Source of the DNA: Theileria orientalis strain Shintoku
Lineage: Eukaryota; Apicomplexa; Aconoidasida; Piroplasmida; Theileriidae
Length of the DNA stretch: 64,000 bases
Reading direction: 5' to 3'
NCBI RefSeq assembly: GCF_000740895.1
Contig: NC_025260.1
Span: 682,001-746,000, forward strand
Below the pieces are notes generated by a model. The model did no database searches. It saw only the letters and a program-made list of their open reading frames with translations, and had not been told where the DNA came from. This document shows positions 45,297 through 55,920 of this stretch, piece by piece; the first letter of the stretch is position 1, and every line of letters begins with the position of its first letter. The position numbers and the translations under genes were made by a program.

Positions 45297-47988
45297 ATGG
45301 TGGGATATTATTCTCGAGCAATTGATTCACACATTGAAGCTCTCGGGCATTGGTACGATAAGCTACCCGAGTTGATAAACTTTGACGAAACAGATTACAG
45401 TTCTGATGATGAAACGGTTAGTAGGCCTCAAATGTATATATTCACAAATGTGTAGCCAGCAACGAGATCAAGGGAAATTGAATCGAACAAGCTGAAGTGT
45501 TTGGCTCTATTCCTCTTGGCAAATGTTTCATTCATCAATTCCATTGTGGATTCCAGTGTTTTTAAGGTTAGATAGGCTTATTCCCCCGAAATGGATATTG
45601 TAGGCACTGTGCATATCCTTCTTCGATAAAAATTATCACCTTCCATATGAACCAATATTTATATTCAACTACCTAATAGAAACATTCAAGGTTTGCAATA
45701 CCACCACTCACGTAATCTGTTTAGCCAAATTTGGACTACTCTGATCCATTTACTACACCACTGAAGAGAGGAGAGTACATATTTAGGCTTTTGAGGTACG
45801 GTTTACCGAGACTTATTTTTTTTAGGGCCTTGAAAACGTTAAAAGGCAGCCATGATATAATCACAATGGTATCACAAGTGGCAATATTGTATTTTAGATT
45901 TATGTGTGTATTTCGAGGAATTCCGGAATATGCTCTAGGATTGTTTCTAAGTATCCACAAAATTTAGTAATAGGTACTGTCAAGTCTGCACATTTATTTT
46001 TAGATTCAAGCAAGCATCAGGTAAACTTCCGTGACCAACGAGGGTTGTTACAGAAAATTTGGTGTGAGTTCTTCGACACGAAGGACAGCTTATGGAAATG
46101 CGTTGATTTTGCAACGCCAAAGTTCGACATGGATGTGTACAAATATAAAGAGTCCTCATCATACCTTGAAAAGCTATCGAAGAGAAATGAAGAAAAAAAA
46201 GAAAATGATGATAAAAATGATGTGAGTTGTGGAATGACAAAGAGTGAAGTTGATGAAGTCACGAATAATTTTAAGGATAGAGACTTAGAAGTTGAAATGG
46301 AGTTCAAGAAGGAGTATAACAACTACTTGTACATTCACAGGAGCAATAAGATGTTCGTGTACAGAAACCTCGAAAGGCCTGAGGCAGTCTGTATAGTGGT
46401 CTTCCCTAAGTACACCTACAGACTGAGCAGGATGTTGCAAGTAAGGGAGTACCCCTTTGAGAGCTCGAGGAGGATCGAAAGACTTAAGGAGAGCTTTTCA
46501 GAAAAAGGCCCGAATACGCTGAAGCACAGAAAACTAATGAGGAGCCCTTCAAGGAAGGTTTTCATATTAAGTTGTAACATAGGAGGCATGGTGTCAGAGG
46601 TGACTTCTAAGTACCTTCACAAGTAAGTTGAACCCCGTTTAAACGCTTATTCTAGGGACTTGTCGTATTTGAGGTCGAGCTCATTCATAAAGTGGTTTAA
46701 CGACCTCTTGCTTCGTTTAAACCAGAGAAGTATTCAATCGCACATGTACGGCAGTCTCAAAAATAAGGATACAAACGGGAATAGAGACCTGACGACCAGC
46801 AACATAGACATACTCAACGCAAATCTGCTCGAAAATGTCGACAGTAGGTTTATAAAAAATCTCGTCAGCAGTTTTCCGATCCCAACCAAGAAAACGCACT
46901 TCGTCAATCATCCAATATACGTGCTTAAATCCCAGGTAACATCAGTAAATTCATTTAGGCAAACATGACACTTCAGATTAAAAGGGCGTGTATATTGAAG
47001 AAAGGAAGCCTGCCAGTGTCCAGTTTTGATGACGAACTGGTTTACCTAAAGTCCGACGTGGAAGAAATGAAAACAAGATTTGGGTGGTTCAAGGAAAACC
47101 GGCAGGTCAAGCCTGATTCCGAGCCTGTTCTTCTACACACTGAATTCCGCAATGTTGGTTTATATAGCAACTTAAGTAGCCAGTGCACGTCGGATGATCC
47201 ACAATAATGCTTTTTAGAAAAAATTTGAATATTATTCAATGGATCAAACTGAGCCTTTGAAACAGGATAACATAGACGAACTTGACAGTTTTACAGTTAA
47301 TTTGTCAGGAAAGGTACGTTCTTTTACTACCATAATAGTATTCAATAAGCAACCCATCATATCGTTTTCTTAGAGATATGTTCCTGAGAACAGCGTGTAC
47401 ATCAGAAGTAAACACTATGAACATTTGGAGACCATTTGCCACAAACACAAGATATTTTTCAAGAGGGCCTATTCCTCACTACACTACGAAGATGGTTCAC
47501 TTAAGCCTAAAATAGACGGAATACTAATTCGTTCTGATCAACTTGAGTCATTTCTGGGAATATATGACGGTGCACACTTTGTCCTTTAGCTACTACTCTA
47601 TTAACCTTCACATATCACCCTATCTAACCTTCAATTATTTAATAATTTTCACCCATCACCATATCTAACCATTCAATTATTTAATAATTTTCACCCATCA
47701 CCATATCTAACCATTCAATTATTTAATAAACATATAGCGTATAACGTTTAACCATTCAACTATTTAATAACCGTTTTCCTCAGTACCGCATATAACCTTT
47801 CTTTAGAAGAGGTTAATTACATTGTTCACGGGCAACTCGATGATGAAGTGGCTAAAAGTTGTAAGTTTTGGAAAAACGTTTTTAAAACTCTGTTAAACTC
47901 TCCGCCTGTTAATAAAGCCGAGTCAGTGGCCACCTTAAAAAAGAACATTCAACAACACACATCTACATTTTTAAATCAGTTAATATAA
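45297..47988 (+). CDS. XPC: XPC/Rad4 DNA-damage recognition protein
   Basis: Ten exons: 45297-45416, 45456-45566, 45604-45690, 45725-45868, 45898-46622, 46656-46935, 46959-47153, 47218-47313, 47374-47569 and 47807-47988; about 711 residues. The transglutaminase-like part is seen in LKCLALFLLANVSF and IWCEFFDTKDSLWKCVDFATP; the beta-hairpin domains start with FVNHPIYVLKS and end with KRYVPENSVYI and KIDGILIRSDQLESF. XPC/Rad4 opens damaged duplex DNA to start nucleotide excision repair. Two stop-free GT-AG stretches of 30 and 33 nt inside exon 5 (from 45983 and 46021) may be introns; removing them would shorten the protein by 21 residues and improve the join before IWCEFF. The exon 7 end is the least certain junction. 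Confidence 0.78.
47628..47730. repeat. 41-42 bp intronic minisatellite
   Basis: Inside intron 47570-47806 of XPC/Rad4: a unit starting ccattcaattatttaataa and ending ccatatctaa occurs two full times plus flanking partial copies. Confidence 0.9.
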
Positions 47989-48102
47989 CTGGTACATTTA
48001 TATATGTACAATGATCATCTACATTAATCGCATTATTTTTGCACATGCTACTTTTTTAATCCACCCGTACATCATCAGACAGTTCAAATTTATACTTGCT
48101 GA

Positions 48103-49854
48103 TCACAGTGGATTTGTGAATGTGACTAACGATAAGGCTATCAGCAATGCCTCCTCTGTTCGTATGGTTCTCGACTTTTGATTACTGCAGAAGTTATAGT
48201 ATTTGTCAAACTTTTTTTCAGGCTCTTCTATAACATTTTCCAATCCCAGCACAGGTCCAAAGTGTATAATGGCATTACTACAATGATTATTATTGCTGTT
48301 ATTTGTGGTAGTAATAGCAGTAGCACTGGTAATAGTAGTACAAGTAGTAATAGCAGTAGCACTGGTACTAGCACCAGAAGTATTATTAGTATTATTATTG
48401 GTGAGTGTTGGATGATATTCTGGTGGTTTATACACTTACTTGTATTTGGGGAGTCTTGTGGCAGGCGAATACAGCTCTCCTCTTTCGCTCGTGCCGATTC
48501 TCAAATCGTACTTGCCGGACTCGTTGAACGGGCACCCCGTTTGGCATTCTTCAAAGCTGTTCGATTCCCTAACTACATATCCCCAGTAAAGTCCTATATA
48601 AAAAATGAAATTAGACTCTGATATTTTATAATAGAGCTACACATCGTAGTCTACTATGTTTTAGTGGTAATATGAATGCTTAATTTAACGGCTTGTTATA
48701 GTAGCTGTACCTGCTACTTTCAACGGCTCCTCTGGGTCCACTAGGTATCCTGACAGTGTTCCTGGCTCTGTGCTGTCGAACGCCTTTCCCTCCTTCCAAT
48801 TCTTCCTGCACTTTGCCAGAGAAGGCTCATCTAGTCTTATTGTCACTCTCTGGTATATGTCCCCCTCTTCGTCTGTTAAATATTCTAGTCCATATATCAC
48901 CTCCAAGTCCTCCTTGTTCAGCACTCTTACGCTTGAAAAGATTCCACAATCCGCGTATAAACTCGTATAGTTGCTGCCTCTTCTGATGAGTCTCACCACT
49001 CCCTCCCTACGCTTCATATTTATCGCCTTTAATACCTGTACGGCAGCCACTCACTTGACCTTAGGTGGTGTGGAGCATTTACTGGATTTTGTAACCCGGA
49101 GTATTTTAAACCTAAATCGGTTATTAATTGGTGCTTATCATATTTATCTTTTTTAACAACTGTTCTTTCAAGTTAACTTACTTGGGTCCATCGGGAACAG
49201 AAACTTTCTAAGGTACTGTGGCGTCTCCAAGTACCTCAAGTTCATTGAAAAATACTCCATCCACCTCGTCGTTTTATCTTCTGAAAACAGTTTAAACTCC
49301 TTTCTACTCACCTAGATCGTTGTACAGCACCACCTCATTCACTCCGTAAATCGTTAACGTTCTTGCTATGTTTCCAATTACGTACGCTCTCAACTCATCA
49401 GACTACAATCATAGTTTTCAACTAACCCAACCAACTAGCTACTTCTTTTATTTGTTTCCATATATTTATATTTTCTAAACTCACTTGAACGTTTTCGATT
49501 AGCGACACTGGCAATGATACTGAGAGTGTGCTCCTTCTCGGCTTTCCGATGAATGGAATCCTCTATTCGGCATTTTCATTTTAATTTAAAAATACCTGTG
49601 GAATCTCCTTAAAAAGGTGCACAAAATTTATGTTATGGCTGCTAAAATCCTTTTTATGTTTTTTTGTAACGATTAAATCCTTTTCACTCCTTTCGTTGGA
49701 TTCTAGATAAATATTAATTAGGAATATCCATTTTAATAAACACAATCATAATCAACGTCTGCCTACCTTCTTTTTCTTTATTTTTTTTACGTTTTTTGTT
49801 CTTTTTATTCTTATCACTGGTAACGTTCACAAATGTAGAATCATGTTCCTCCAT
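48103..49854 (-). CDS. SPOUT1: SPOUT1/C9orf114-like SPOUT-fold methyltransferase
   Basis: Nine exons: 49854-49767, 49702-49596, 49562-49485, 49402-49312, 49280-49182, 49111-49060, 49006-48711, 48593-48440 and 48277-48103; 379 residues (human 376). Family segments: a Lys-rich N-terminus, RRSTLSVSLPVSLIEN, RAYVIGNIARTL, MNLRYLETPQYLRKFLFP, LKYSGLQNPVNAPHH, the OB-like insert (CGIFSSVRV), LYWGYVVRES, DLRIGTSERGE, NAIIHFGPVLGLE (the SPOUT knot) and the C-terminal SRTIRTEEALLIALS. The human protein is an RNA methyltransferase family member also called CENP-32, linked to spindle and centrosome integrity. The junction 49060/49006 uses an atypical GTCAAG donor and is inferred from phase. Confidence 0.88.
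48285..48402. repeat. Intronic trinucleotide-based repeat (agtaatagcagtagcactggta)
   Basis: Lies in intron 48278-48439 of the SPOUT1-like gene. A 45-bp-like block containing agtaatagcagtagcactgg occurs twice, flanked by att/tta triplets. In the antisense frame it would encode Thr/Asn/Ala, but phase and homology show it is intron. Confidence 0.75.
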
Positions 49855-50212
49855 ATCAATATTTTACTTACTTAACTCTTATGTGTAACATATAATTTTA
49901 TCTTAATACTGACTATTGTACATTATAAATATTTTTGAAAATATATATTATACTAGCATTTCCAATATGGCAAGTGGAGGATAGTCCCCAACTTTCAGTT
50001 GTTTTAATAAAAAAATCCTGAGTAGTTTGGTCTACAATCCAAATATATTATATTTTTCTACTTTCCACCTCAATCTAACCACGATTCGTCTAGAAAAATC
50101 CATATTTTAAAGGTCGATTTATCCTACTGAACCACCTGGAGGATGTTTCTCTAATATCTCCTAGAGATACTGAACACTTCGAATCCAATAAAAATAGTGA
50201 TTTATATTCACA
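49855..50212. other. Intergenic, no feature seen
   Basis: Upstream of the SPOUT1-like gene and downstream of the TBCB-like stop. Searched in particular for a CAP-Gly-coding exon of TBCB; none found. Confidence 0.6.
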
Positions 50213-50773
50213 CTAATCACTCAATTTTGGCTTCGATTCTCCATGTTGGTGCGATACTCTACTTTTGCTTTCTGCCTTCGATCTCATTCTGTCGATGAAC
50301 CCTCTCAGCCCATTGTCCCTCTTCTCATAATCTTCTTCGCTCATTTCATATCTCTGAAATGTTTGTTCATCGATTTCGTCTGTGAATCCGTCAATTTGTT
50401 CTGCATAGTGTTGATATAGTTTGCTGTTTAAGTTTGACATTTGTGGATGATCATTTTTTACATTGTTTTCCTCAACACATCCGTCCTTTGAGTTTGTTTC
50501 TACAATGTGTGCGTTTCTAAACTCTTTAACTTCTATTGTGTATCCTGTATCTACTGAATATGTGCTAAGACTCTTATTATCTTCGTCCAACTGAATCTTA
50601 TTTTCAGGATTCCCGGTGTTAAAAGCGCTTAGTTTCATAGAACATGGTTCGATTCCAGTCTTTATGTACAATTTATTTTTCAACTCTCGCACTGTGATTC
50701 CACTATCCAGTCTGATTTCTGGCCAATAGTGATCTTTATAGGAATCACATATGACATCAACTAACAACACCAT
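50213..50773 (-). CDS. Tubulin-folding cofactor B-like protein without CAP-Gly domain
   Basis: Single exon, 186 residues. The N-terminus is the TBCB ubiquitin-like domain (VDVICDSYKDHYWPEIRLD, TVRELKNKLYIKTGIEPCSMKL, a DEDNKSLSTYSVDTGYTI turn). The segment FQRYEMSEEDYEKRDNGLRGFIDRM matches the TBCB linker (EKYTISQEAYDQR). Canonical TBCB continues to a CAP-Gly domain of about 70 residues with a GKNDG motif; here the frame ends after a Ser/Lys-rich tail. TBCB works with TBCE to handle alpha-tubulin. Without CAP-Gly it could not bind the tubulin EExxxY tail in the usual way. A missed far exon is the main alternative. Confidence 0.72.
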   Translation of the reverse strand: MVLLVDVICDSYKDHYWPEIRLDSGITVRELKNKLYIKTGIEPCSMKLSAFNTGNPENKIQLDEDNKSLSTYSVDTGYTIEVKEFRNAHIVETNSKDGCVEENNVKNDHPQMSNLNSKLYQHYAEQIDGFTDEIDEQTFQRYEMSEEDYEKRDNGLRGFIDRMRSKAESKSRVSHQHGESKPKLSD

Positions 50774-50837
50774 TTTGTATTCACAATTTTAACAATTTAA
50801 TCATACTACCCATATTTTATTTATTTTCTTCGATACT

Positions 50838-51950
50838 CTATATTGGGTACAATGTGTACGATAAGTGGGCCCTTAGATCAGTTCTACTAATTTTATTTTG
50901 CACATTCTGTTGAGTAATCAACATGCGTTCCTTTTTGTTTTCATCATTACTTGTATTTTGCGATTGTTTGTTTTTTACTGGTACTACCACTTGTGGTATT
51001 CCCCAGTGCGGGTGAATAGCTCCTCCATATATGAATAATCTCCTACAATATGGATTTGTTACCAATCGAAATTAATGAATATTTACACATCAAACATAAT
51101 TCGTCTTATTTATCCCTAATTTATACCTGTACATTAGCGGTCTTAACTTATTCCTTGGAAGCATTCTTTTTATTGCCAAATTCAGCTAAACATTCCAATT
51201 ATATTGATATTTACATTTACACATCAATATTAATTTATACATAACACATATTACTTCTGTTAAAACTTACAATCATTGCTGGGTTCCTTGCCATTATTGT
51301 TTTAGCTGTTACAACCTTAGGGCCCTTAGGGTGTGCTAAATAATGTAATCATCGATCATTTATTTTAAAATATATTTTTGGTAATATCACGTACCTTTTC
51401 TGTCAAATTTATAGACTTTTGTGTCCCATGTGTGACCGTTCATTGTTACGTTAACTGCGTTTACTATAATTACATTATCTCCTGTTATTCTGTTTGGCTG
51501 GTATGTTGGCAGGTGTTTTCCCTGCAAAATTACTGAAACGTGAGATGCGATGCTTCCAACTGTCTACAATCATGATGTTTATACAATTGGCTTGTTAACT
51601 TATATAATAACTTTATTTAACTCAACAACTCATATTTTTAATATCTTACCTTATTTGCTGCATCTATTATGTGCCAGTTTCCGGCTGTTGTATCCATATG
51701 TGTGATAGCTCCAAGACTTTGGTGTGGAGTTGCCAGTGGCGATATTGTTGGAAGATTCTTCTTTAAAAAAGGCTTAGAAACCCTATTAAACATTCAATAC
51801 ATGTTCTATTGTGACACTTATGTGTTATTATGTACTTTTTTCTAGTTATCTACCTATTTTTTACCATTGTACTTTAGAGAATGGATTCACCGTTCCTTCG
51901 TGGAAGGATGCCCTTAGATTCCTTGACAACAATCGTATAGATAGAAACAT
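50838..51950 (-). CDS. MRPL13: Mitochondrial large-subunit ribosomal protein uL13m
   Basis: Six exons: 51950-51865, 51782-51650, 51563-51395, 51335-51271, 51185-51127 and 51042-50838; 238 residues. Diagnostic: [20 protein letters not shown] (the uL13 start), [52 protein letters not shown], and [13 protein letters not shown]. The N-terminus ([19 protein letters not shown]) is an amphipathic basic mitochondrial presequence, and the sequence is closer to bacterial-type than to cytosolic L13a. uL13 is an early assembly protein of the large subunit. Its start lies only 44 bp from the stop of LTV1 and its stop 64 bp from the TBCB-like start. Confidence 0.88.
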
Positions 51951-51994
51951 TATTTTAACAAAATGTTTATTTAAACATGTATTTATTTAGTGGT

Positions 51995-53802
51995 TTACAA
52001 CTTTAAATATTTTACACCATTTGTTAGGTCGTATGACCCGCGTGTGTTAATCAGTTCATTCTTTTTCTTGGCTTCCTGGGCATTTTTTATTTTGTTTTTA
52101 CATTTGCTCATTTATAGGCGTAATTATTTGCACATGTACACAATTACTTATTTTATGTGCGTATCTAACACTCCTTCTCACCTTTAGTGCTTCTTTGTTC
52201 TTCCTCTTGATTTCCTTAATCAGAGCTTTTGTTTTTTTCACTGCTTGTTTCCTTTCCTTTTTCTGCTCCAGTGACTCTCCTTTTTCTCTCAGTGTGTTTA
52301 CCTATTTATTTTTATTTATTAATTACTTTTAATACACTTACTTCTGGCAACTCAATCGTGTCAATATCCTCCCTTTTTTGCGTGTTCGTTCTACATTTTA
52401 TTTATTATTATTGTTGTTTTTCACTTACTCATTCTCCTTTACTGGAGCCATCTTTGGTACTTTAATTTTTCTCGAGAGTATCATTTTCGGGTGGTTAGTA
52501 GAGTTTGTGTATGTCGTTAACACTGTTTCCACATCCCTAATTTCCGTTATTTCCAAATAAACCTTACCATTGTTCTGATTCTGATGATTCCTCCTCGACT
52601 TCGGATTCAATTTCTTCTGATTCATTTTCCAACAATTCATATATTTTTTCATTCAATTTTTCTACATTTACGTTAAATGACATTTACTAAATCCTTCATA
52701 CCTTTTGGATTCAATACTGACATGTGATCCTTCTTTATAACTCCACATTCCATAAAATCCTTAATGTGAAATTGTCCTGAAAATTTATTATTTACGTCAT
52801 TTTTTCCTTGGTTATGAGATATAGATTTATAAATGCCATTGACGTACCCTTTTCTGTATCAAATGTATTTTCCACTGTTTTTTCATTTAATATTTTTTCA
52901 TCATTTAAATAGTCATCACCAACATCCAATTCTATTGATTCATCCATACTAACATCATTTAATTGCTCCAACTTTCTATCGAGGATTGCCGCTGGAATCA
53001 TTGGCTTATATTCTCCCCAAAGTATCTTATCTTCGTCCATTTCATCCTCGACTCCGTGCATTGCTTGTGTAACAAAGTCATCGTCGATTGCTTCAAACTC
53101 GTTATCGCTTTCCAATGCCTCTAGTACCTCATCCACTAAATATCTGTGTATACTTTGTAAACATACTTTCTGGGTCCTTTTTAGTCTTAGTTGCTGATAA
53201 ATCTGGGAAGTCAACGGTGTTTTCGATATCCATATCGCCTGCTATTCATAATGTTTTACATAACATACCACTAGTTGCTTCCTCAACCTTCGGTGCTGGC
53301 ATAAAGTATTTCGGGTTTATTGTCGCCAGGTGCTGTTCATAGTCGTATCCGTCCTTTGGAAAGTAACAGTCACCGTCCAGGTCCTCCTCATTTAAAATAG
53401 TCTAAAACACATTTATTTTAACTATGCACTTACTGTTTTATTTGCCTTTTTTACTGGCCTTTCATATTTCTTATAGGTCTCTTCATCTCCGTATATGTTT
53501 TTTATTAGATATTCCTACAACATATTAATATTAAAAAATCTACCTTCTGTGTTTCGTTTAAATTTTCATGGATTCCAAAATCATGAGGGTCTAGATTTTT
53601 TAAAAAATCTTTCGGCACCTCATTTGAGCCTCGTTTCTAAGTAATTTTATGAGAATGATACTTTTGGTGTTTATACCTTCCAAACATCATTCGGAGACTC
53701 CTTTATAACCAAAGTTCTCTGCCATGGTAATTTTTCAGATCTATTATCTGCGTTGGAAGCAGATACTAATTGAAAAGTTACTTTCTTTTTATTTTTGGTC
53801 AT
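51995..53802 (-). CDS. LTV1: LTV1, 40S ribosome biogenesis factor
   Basis: Twelve exons: 53802-53677, 53636-53544, 53514-53434, 53401-53269, 53241-53167, 53135-52848, 52776-52702, 52661-52568, 52536-52429, 52390-52342, 52301-52182 and 52075-51995; 440 residues. Family marks: [11 protein letters not shown] at the N-terminus, [15 protein letters not shown] (compare DDDYDYxQHL), a central acidic region ([18 protein letters not shown]), [18 protein letters not shown] (compare WDCESIxSTYSNLYNHP) and a basic coiled C-terminus ending [11 protein letters not shown]1 escorts pre-40S particles and keeps uS3 in its immature position until phosphorylation releases it. Introns range from 27 to 106 nt. Confidence 0.83.
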
Positions 53803-54027
53803 TTATATGTGATATTAAAAATGCGATGGCTGAAATAAATTTCATTTAGTTATTATTATTATTACACTTTAATTAGAAAATATTTTAAAAATGAGATATG
53901 TATAATTGATTAAAAACAAATTGTTATATATCACAAAAGTTCGGTTTACGTTACACTACAAAATAGCGACAAAATTCATAACATATTATTTTATTTTATT
54001 TACACCAAATATTAAAACACGTTTAAT

Positions 54028-55341
54028 TTAATTTAAAATGTCGTTTAAGGAGCTCAGATCGTCAAAATGTTCTATGTAGTCCCTCATCTACACATGGCTT
54101 TTTGAACTTAAAACATACCGAATGAATGAACATATAGAGCGAATCCGTCCAGATGTCCCTACTCCTATCTACTGTTTTAAAAAACAGGTTACGAGGCCCG
54201 TCCTTTGTGTAATATTTTACATAAAATACTGTGTAATCAGTCGGATGTTTCAGAATTGTACTTATGCTCAGCAAGTATACCGATCCCTGAGGCCTTCTGT
54301 TTGCTCTGCACTCGGGTTTAGAGTTCCAAAAACTCCAATACCATTTTCCTAATTATGTTTGTTAATTTTATAGTTTTCAAAGCCCCTATTCTAACTATAA
54401 TTATATTGCTGAGAATTTATGTGTGCGTACCCGCCTTCTGGTATGTTTTAAAATAACGCATTTGCGATGCGTAGCCTTCTTTTGCGATTAAAGGCCCCTC
54501 GAGTGAGAACGACAGCAGCACCAGTTTCTCAGCTTGCAGCATGATGTCTGGGTGCAGAATCTACACATAAATTTAATAAACTCGGATTACGTTTATTTTA
54601 AACTCAGCTCCTGAATTGATGTAGTCGTTAGCACACAGAATCGCCTGCTGCAACACCACGTTGTCGATCACATTTAGAGAATTGTTGACTGAATGAGTTT
54701 ATTTTTGAAAAGGGCCTACCCTTGTAGAAAGACATCTTGACCCTTCCCAGTTTAGTCGATTTATCGTACAGAGTATACCTAAATTTGCGTGACTATTTCT
54801 GGGTTAACTTCTGGGATACCATGAGTTTTGAGGGAACTTCTTTCCGATTATGTCCCTGTCCACGTCGAGCGTGAGCTTGGAAACGAGCAGCCTCGTCAGC
54901 ACCTGCTTCCTGTAGACGTTCAGGTGCAGCTTCGAGTCGCACATTCGCACGCGCACAGAGGCTCTGCACAGTATGTTCTTGAGCGAACCCTCCTTGGAGA
55001 CGGGGATGGCTAAAAACAGTTAACAGGTCCTCCGAGTTACCTGTGGCCGGGACCCTGAATTCGCCCACTTCGAGCTCAATACAGCACTGCCTTTTGAGGA
55101 AATCACCCTCTATGTCCGATATGTTGATCAGCAGGTGGAATTCCCTGTGGTTGTGTATTCCCGAGTAGTAGCAAAAGGTGGCTGAACAGCTTTGTGAGAA
55201 CGGCAACGTACCCATCGGCTCGTAGTCTGAGGGCGTCGGAATTGCCTTGTACACTCTCCTGCTGCATTCCGTAAAGCAAAGTTCCGCGCTTCTGCAACAG
55301 GCGTTGCGCAGTGACTTGCCAATCACACTAGTGATCATCAT
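54028..55341 (-). CDS. C2-like plus PH domain protein, candidate rhoptry-surface CERLI/RASP2-like
   Basis: Seven exons: 55341-55041, 55009-54820, 54778-54720, 54688-54591, 54560-54431, 54348-54119 and 54087-54028; 355 residues. The N-terminus ([16 protein letters not shown]) has adjacent cysteines suited to palmitoylation. Next is a beta-rich C2-like region ([42 protein letters not shown]). The C-terminal half has a PH signature: a [13 protein letters not shown] loop, [18 protein letters not shown] strands, [17 protein letters not shown] and the closing helix. C2 followed by PH with an N-terminal lipid site is the layout of CERLI1/RASP2, a protein on the cytosolic face of apicomplexan rhoptries needed for secretion. 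The assignment is by architecture and is inference. There is no N-terminal MG, so it is not a myristoylated APH. Confidence 0.5.
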
Positions 55342-55920
55342 TTTGGCATAGAATAAGTCGATTTACATATTTTACTGATAATGTTACACAAACTACAAAA
55401 TTGATGTTTTTAAATACATTTTAATTCTTAACTTTACAAGTTTATACTGTATTTACTGAATGTGTGGAATGTGTGTATGGCAGTTACAATATCAGTATAT
55501 TCTCAACAAACATCCCTTTAATCATAAAAAACTTATTTATTTTTTAATAATTCATTTTTTCCTATCTTTCTTTTTTTATTTTAATTTTTATCTACATTTC
55601 TAAACATTTGTATCATCTACTTCTTCGTTTCCTTACTTATTTTCTTAGAATTTTTGCCTTATTTAAACCTCAATACTCATATCTACTTTAAACACACACC
55701 TATTATAATCTATTTATCATAATATTATCAATATTGATTTTATCTTAAATATTCATGATGTACACCTTTATTTAATCATCAGCGCCATACATTATGCTAC
55801 TTAACTATCAATTTTTGTATCTTCCATACCTACTAGCCCATACATATCTACATAGGTGTGTCTAGTTGCTATCACGTGCACGGGTACTGCTTAAGTGCGT
55901 ACAATTCTAACACATTCACT
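55342..55920. other. Intergenic, about 580 bp, promoter of the C2-PH gene
   Basis: Minus-strand tandem spacing upstream of the C2-PH gene and downstream of SEC24; AT-rich, with poly-T runs around 55540-55600. No gene or repeat recognised. Confidence 0.6.

Noticed and set aside
45869..45897. Continuous frame through this 29-nt stretch in XPC
   Set aside because: Reading through leads to a stop at 45967; splicing GT...AG restores the XPC frame.
48278..48439. Thr/Asn-rich reading frame continuing the SPOUT1-like protein
   Set aside because: Phase and the family match show that LPKY joins NAIIHF across this stretch, so it is an intron with a repeat.
50640..50665. tRNA B-box-like string (ggttcgattcc)
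   Set aside because: It lies inside the TBCB-like coding sequence; no matching A-box, acceptor stem or anticodon arm around it.
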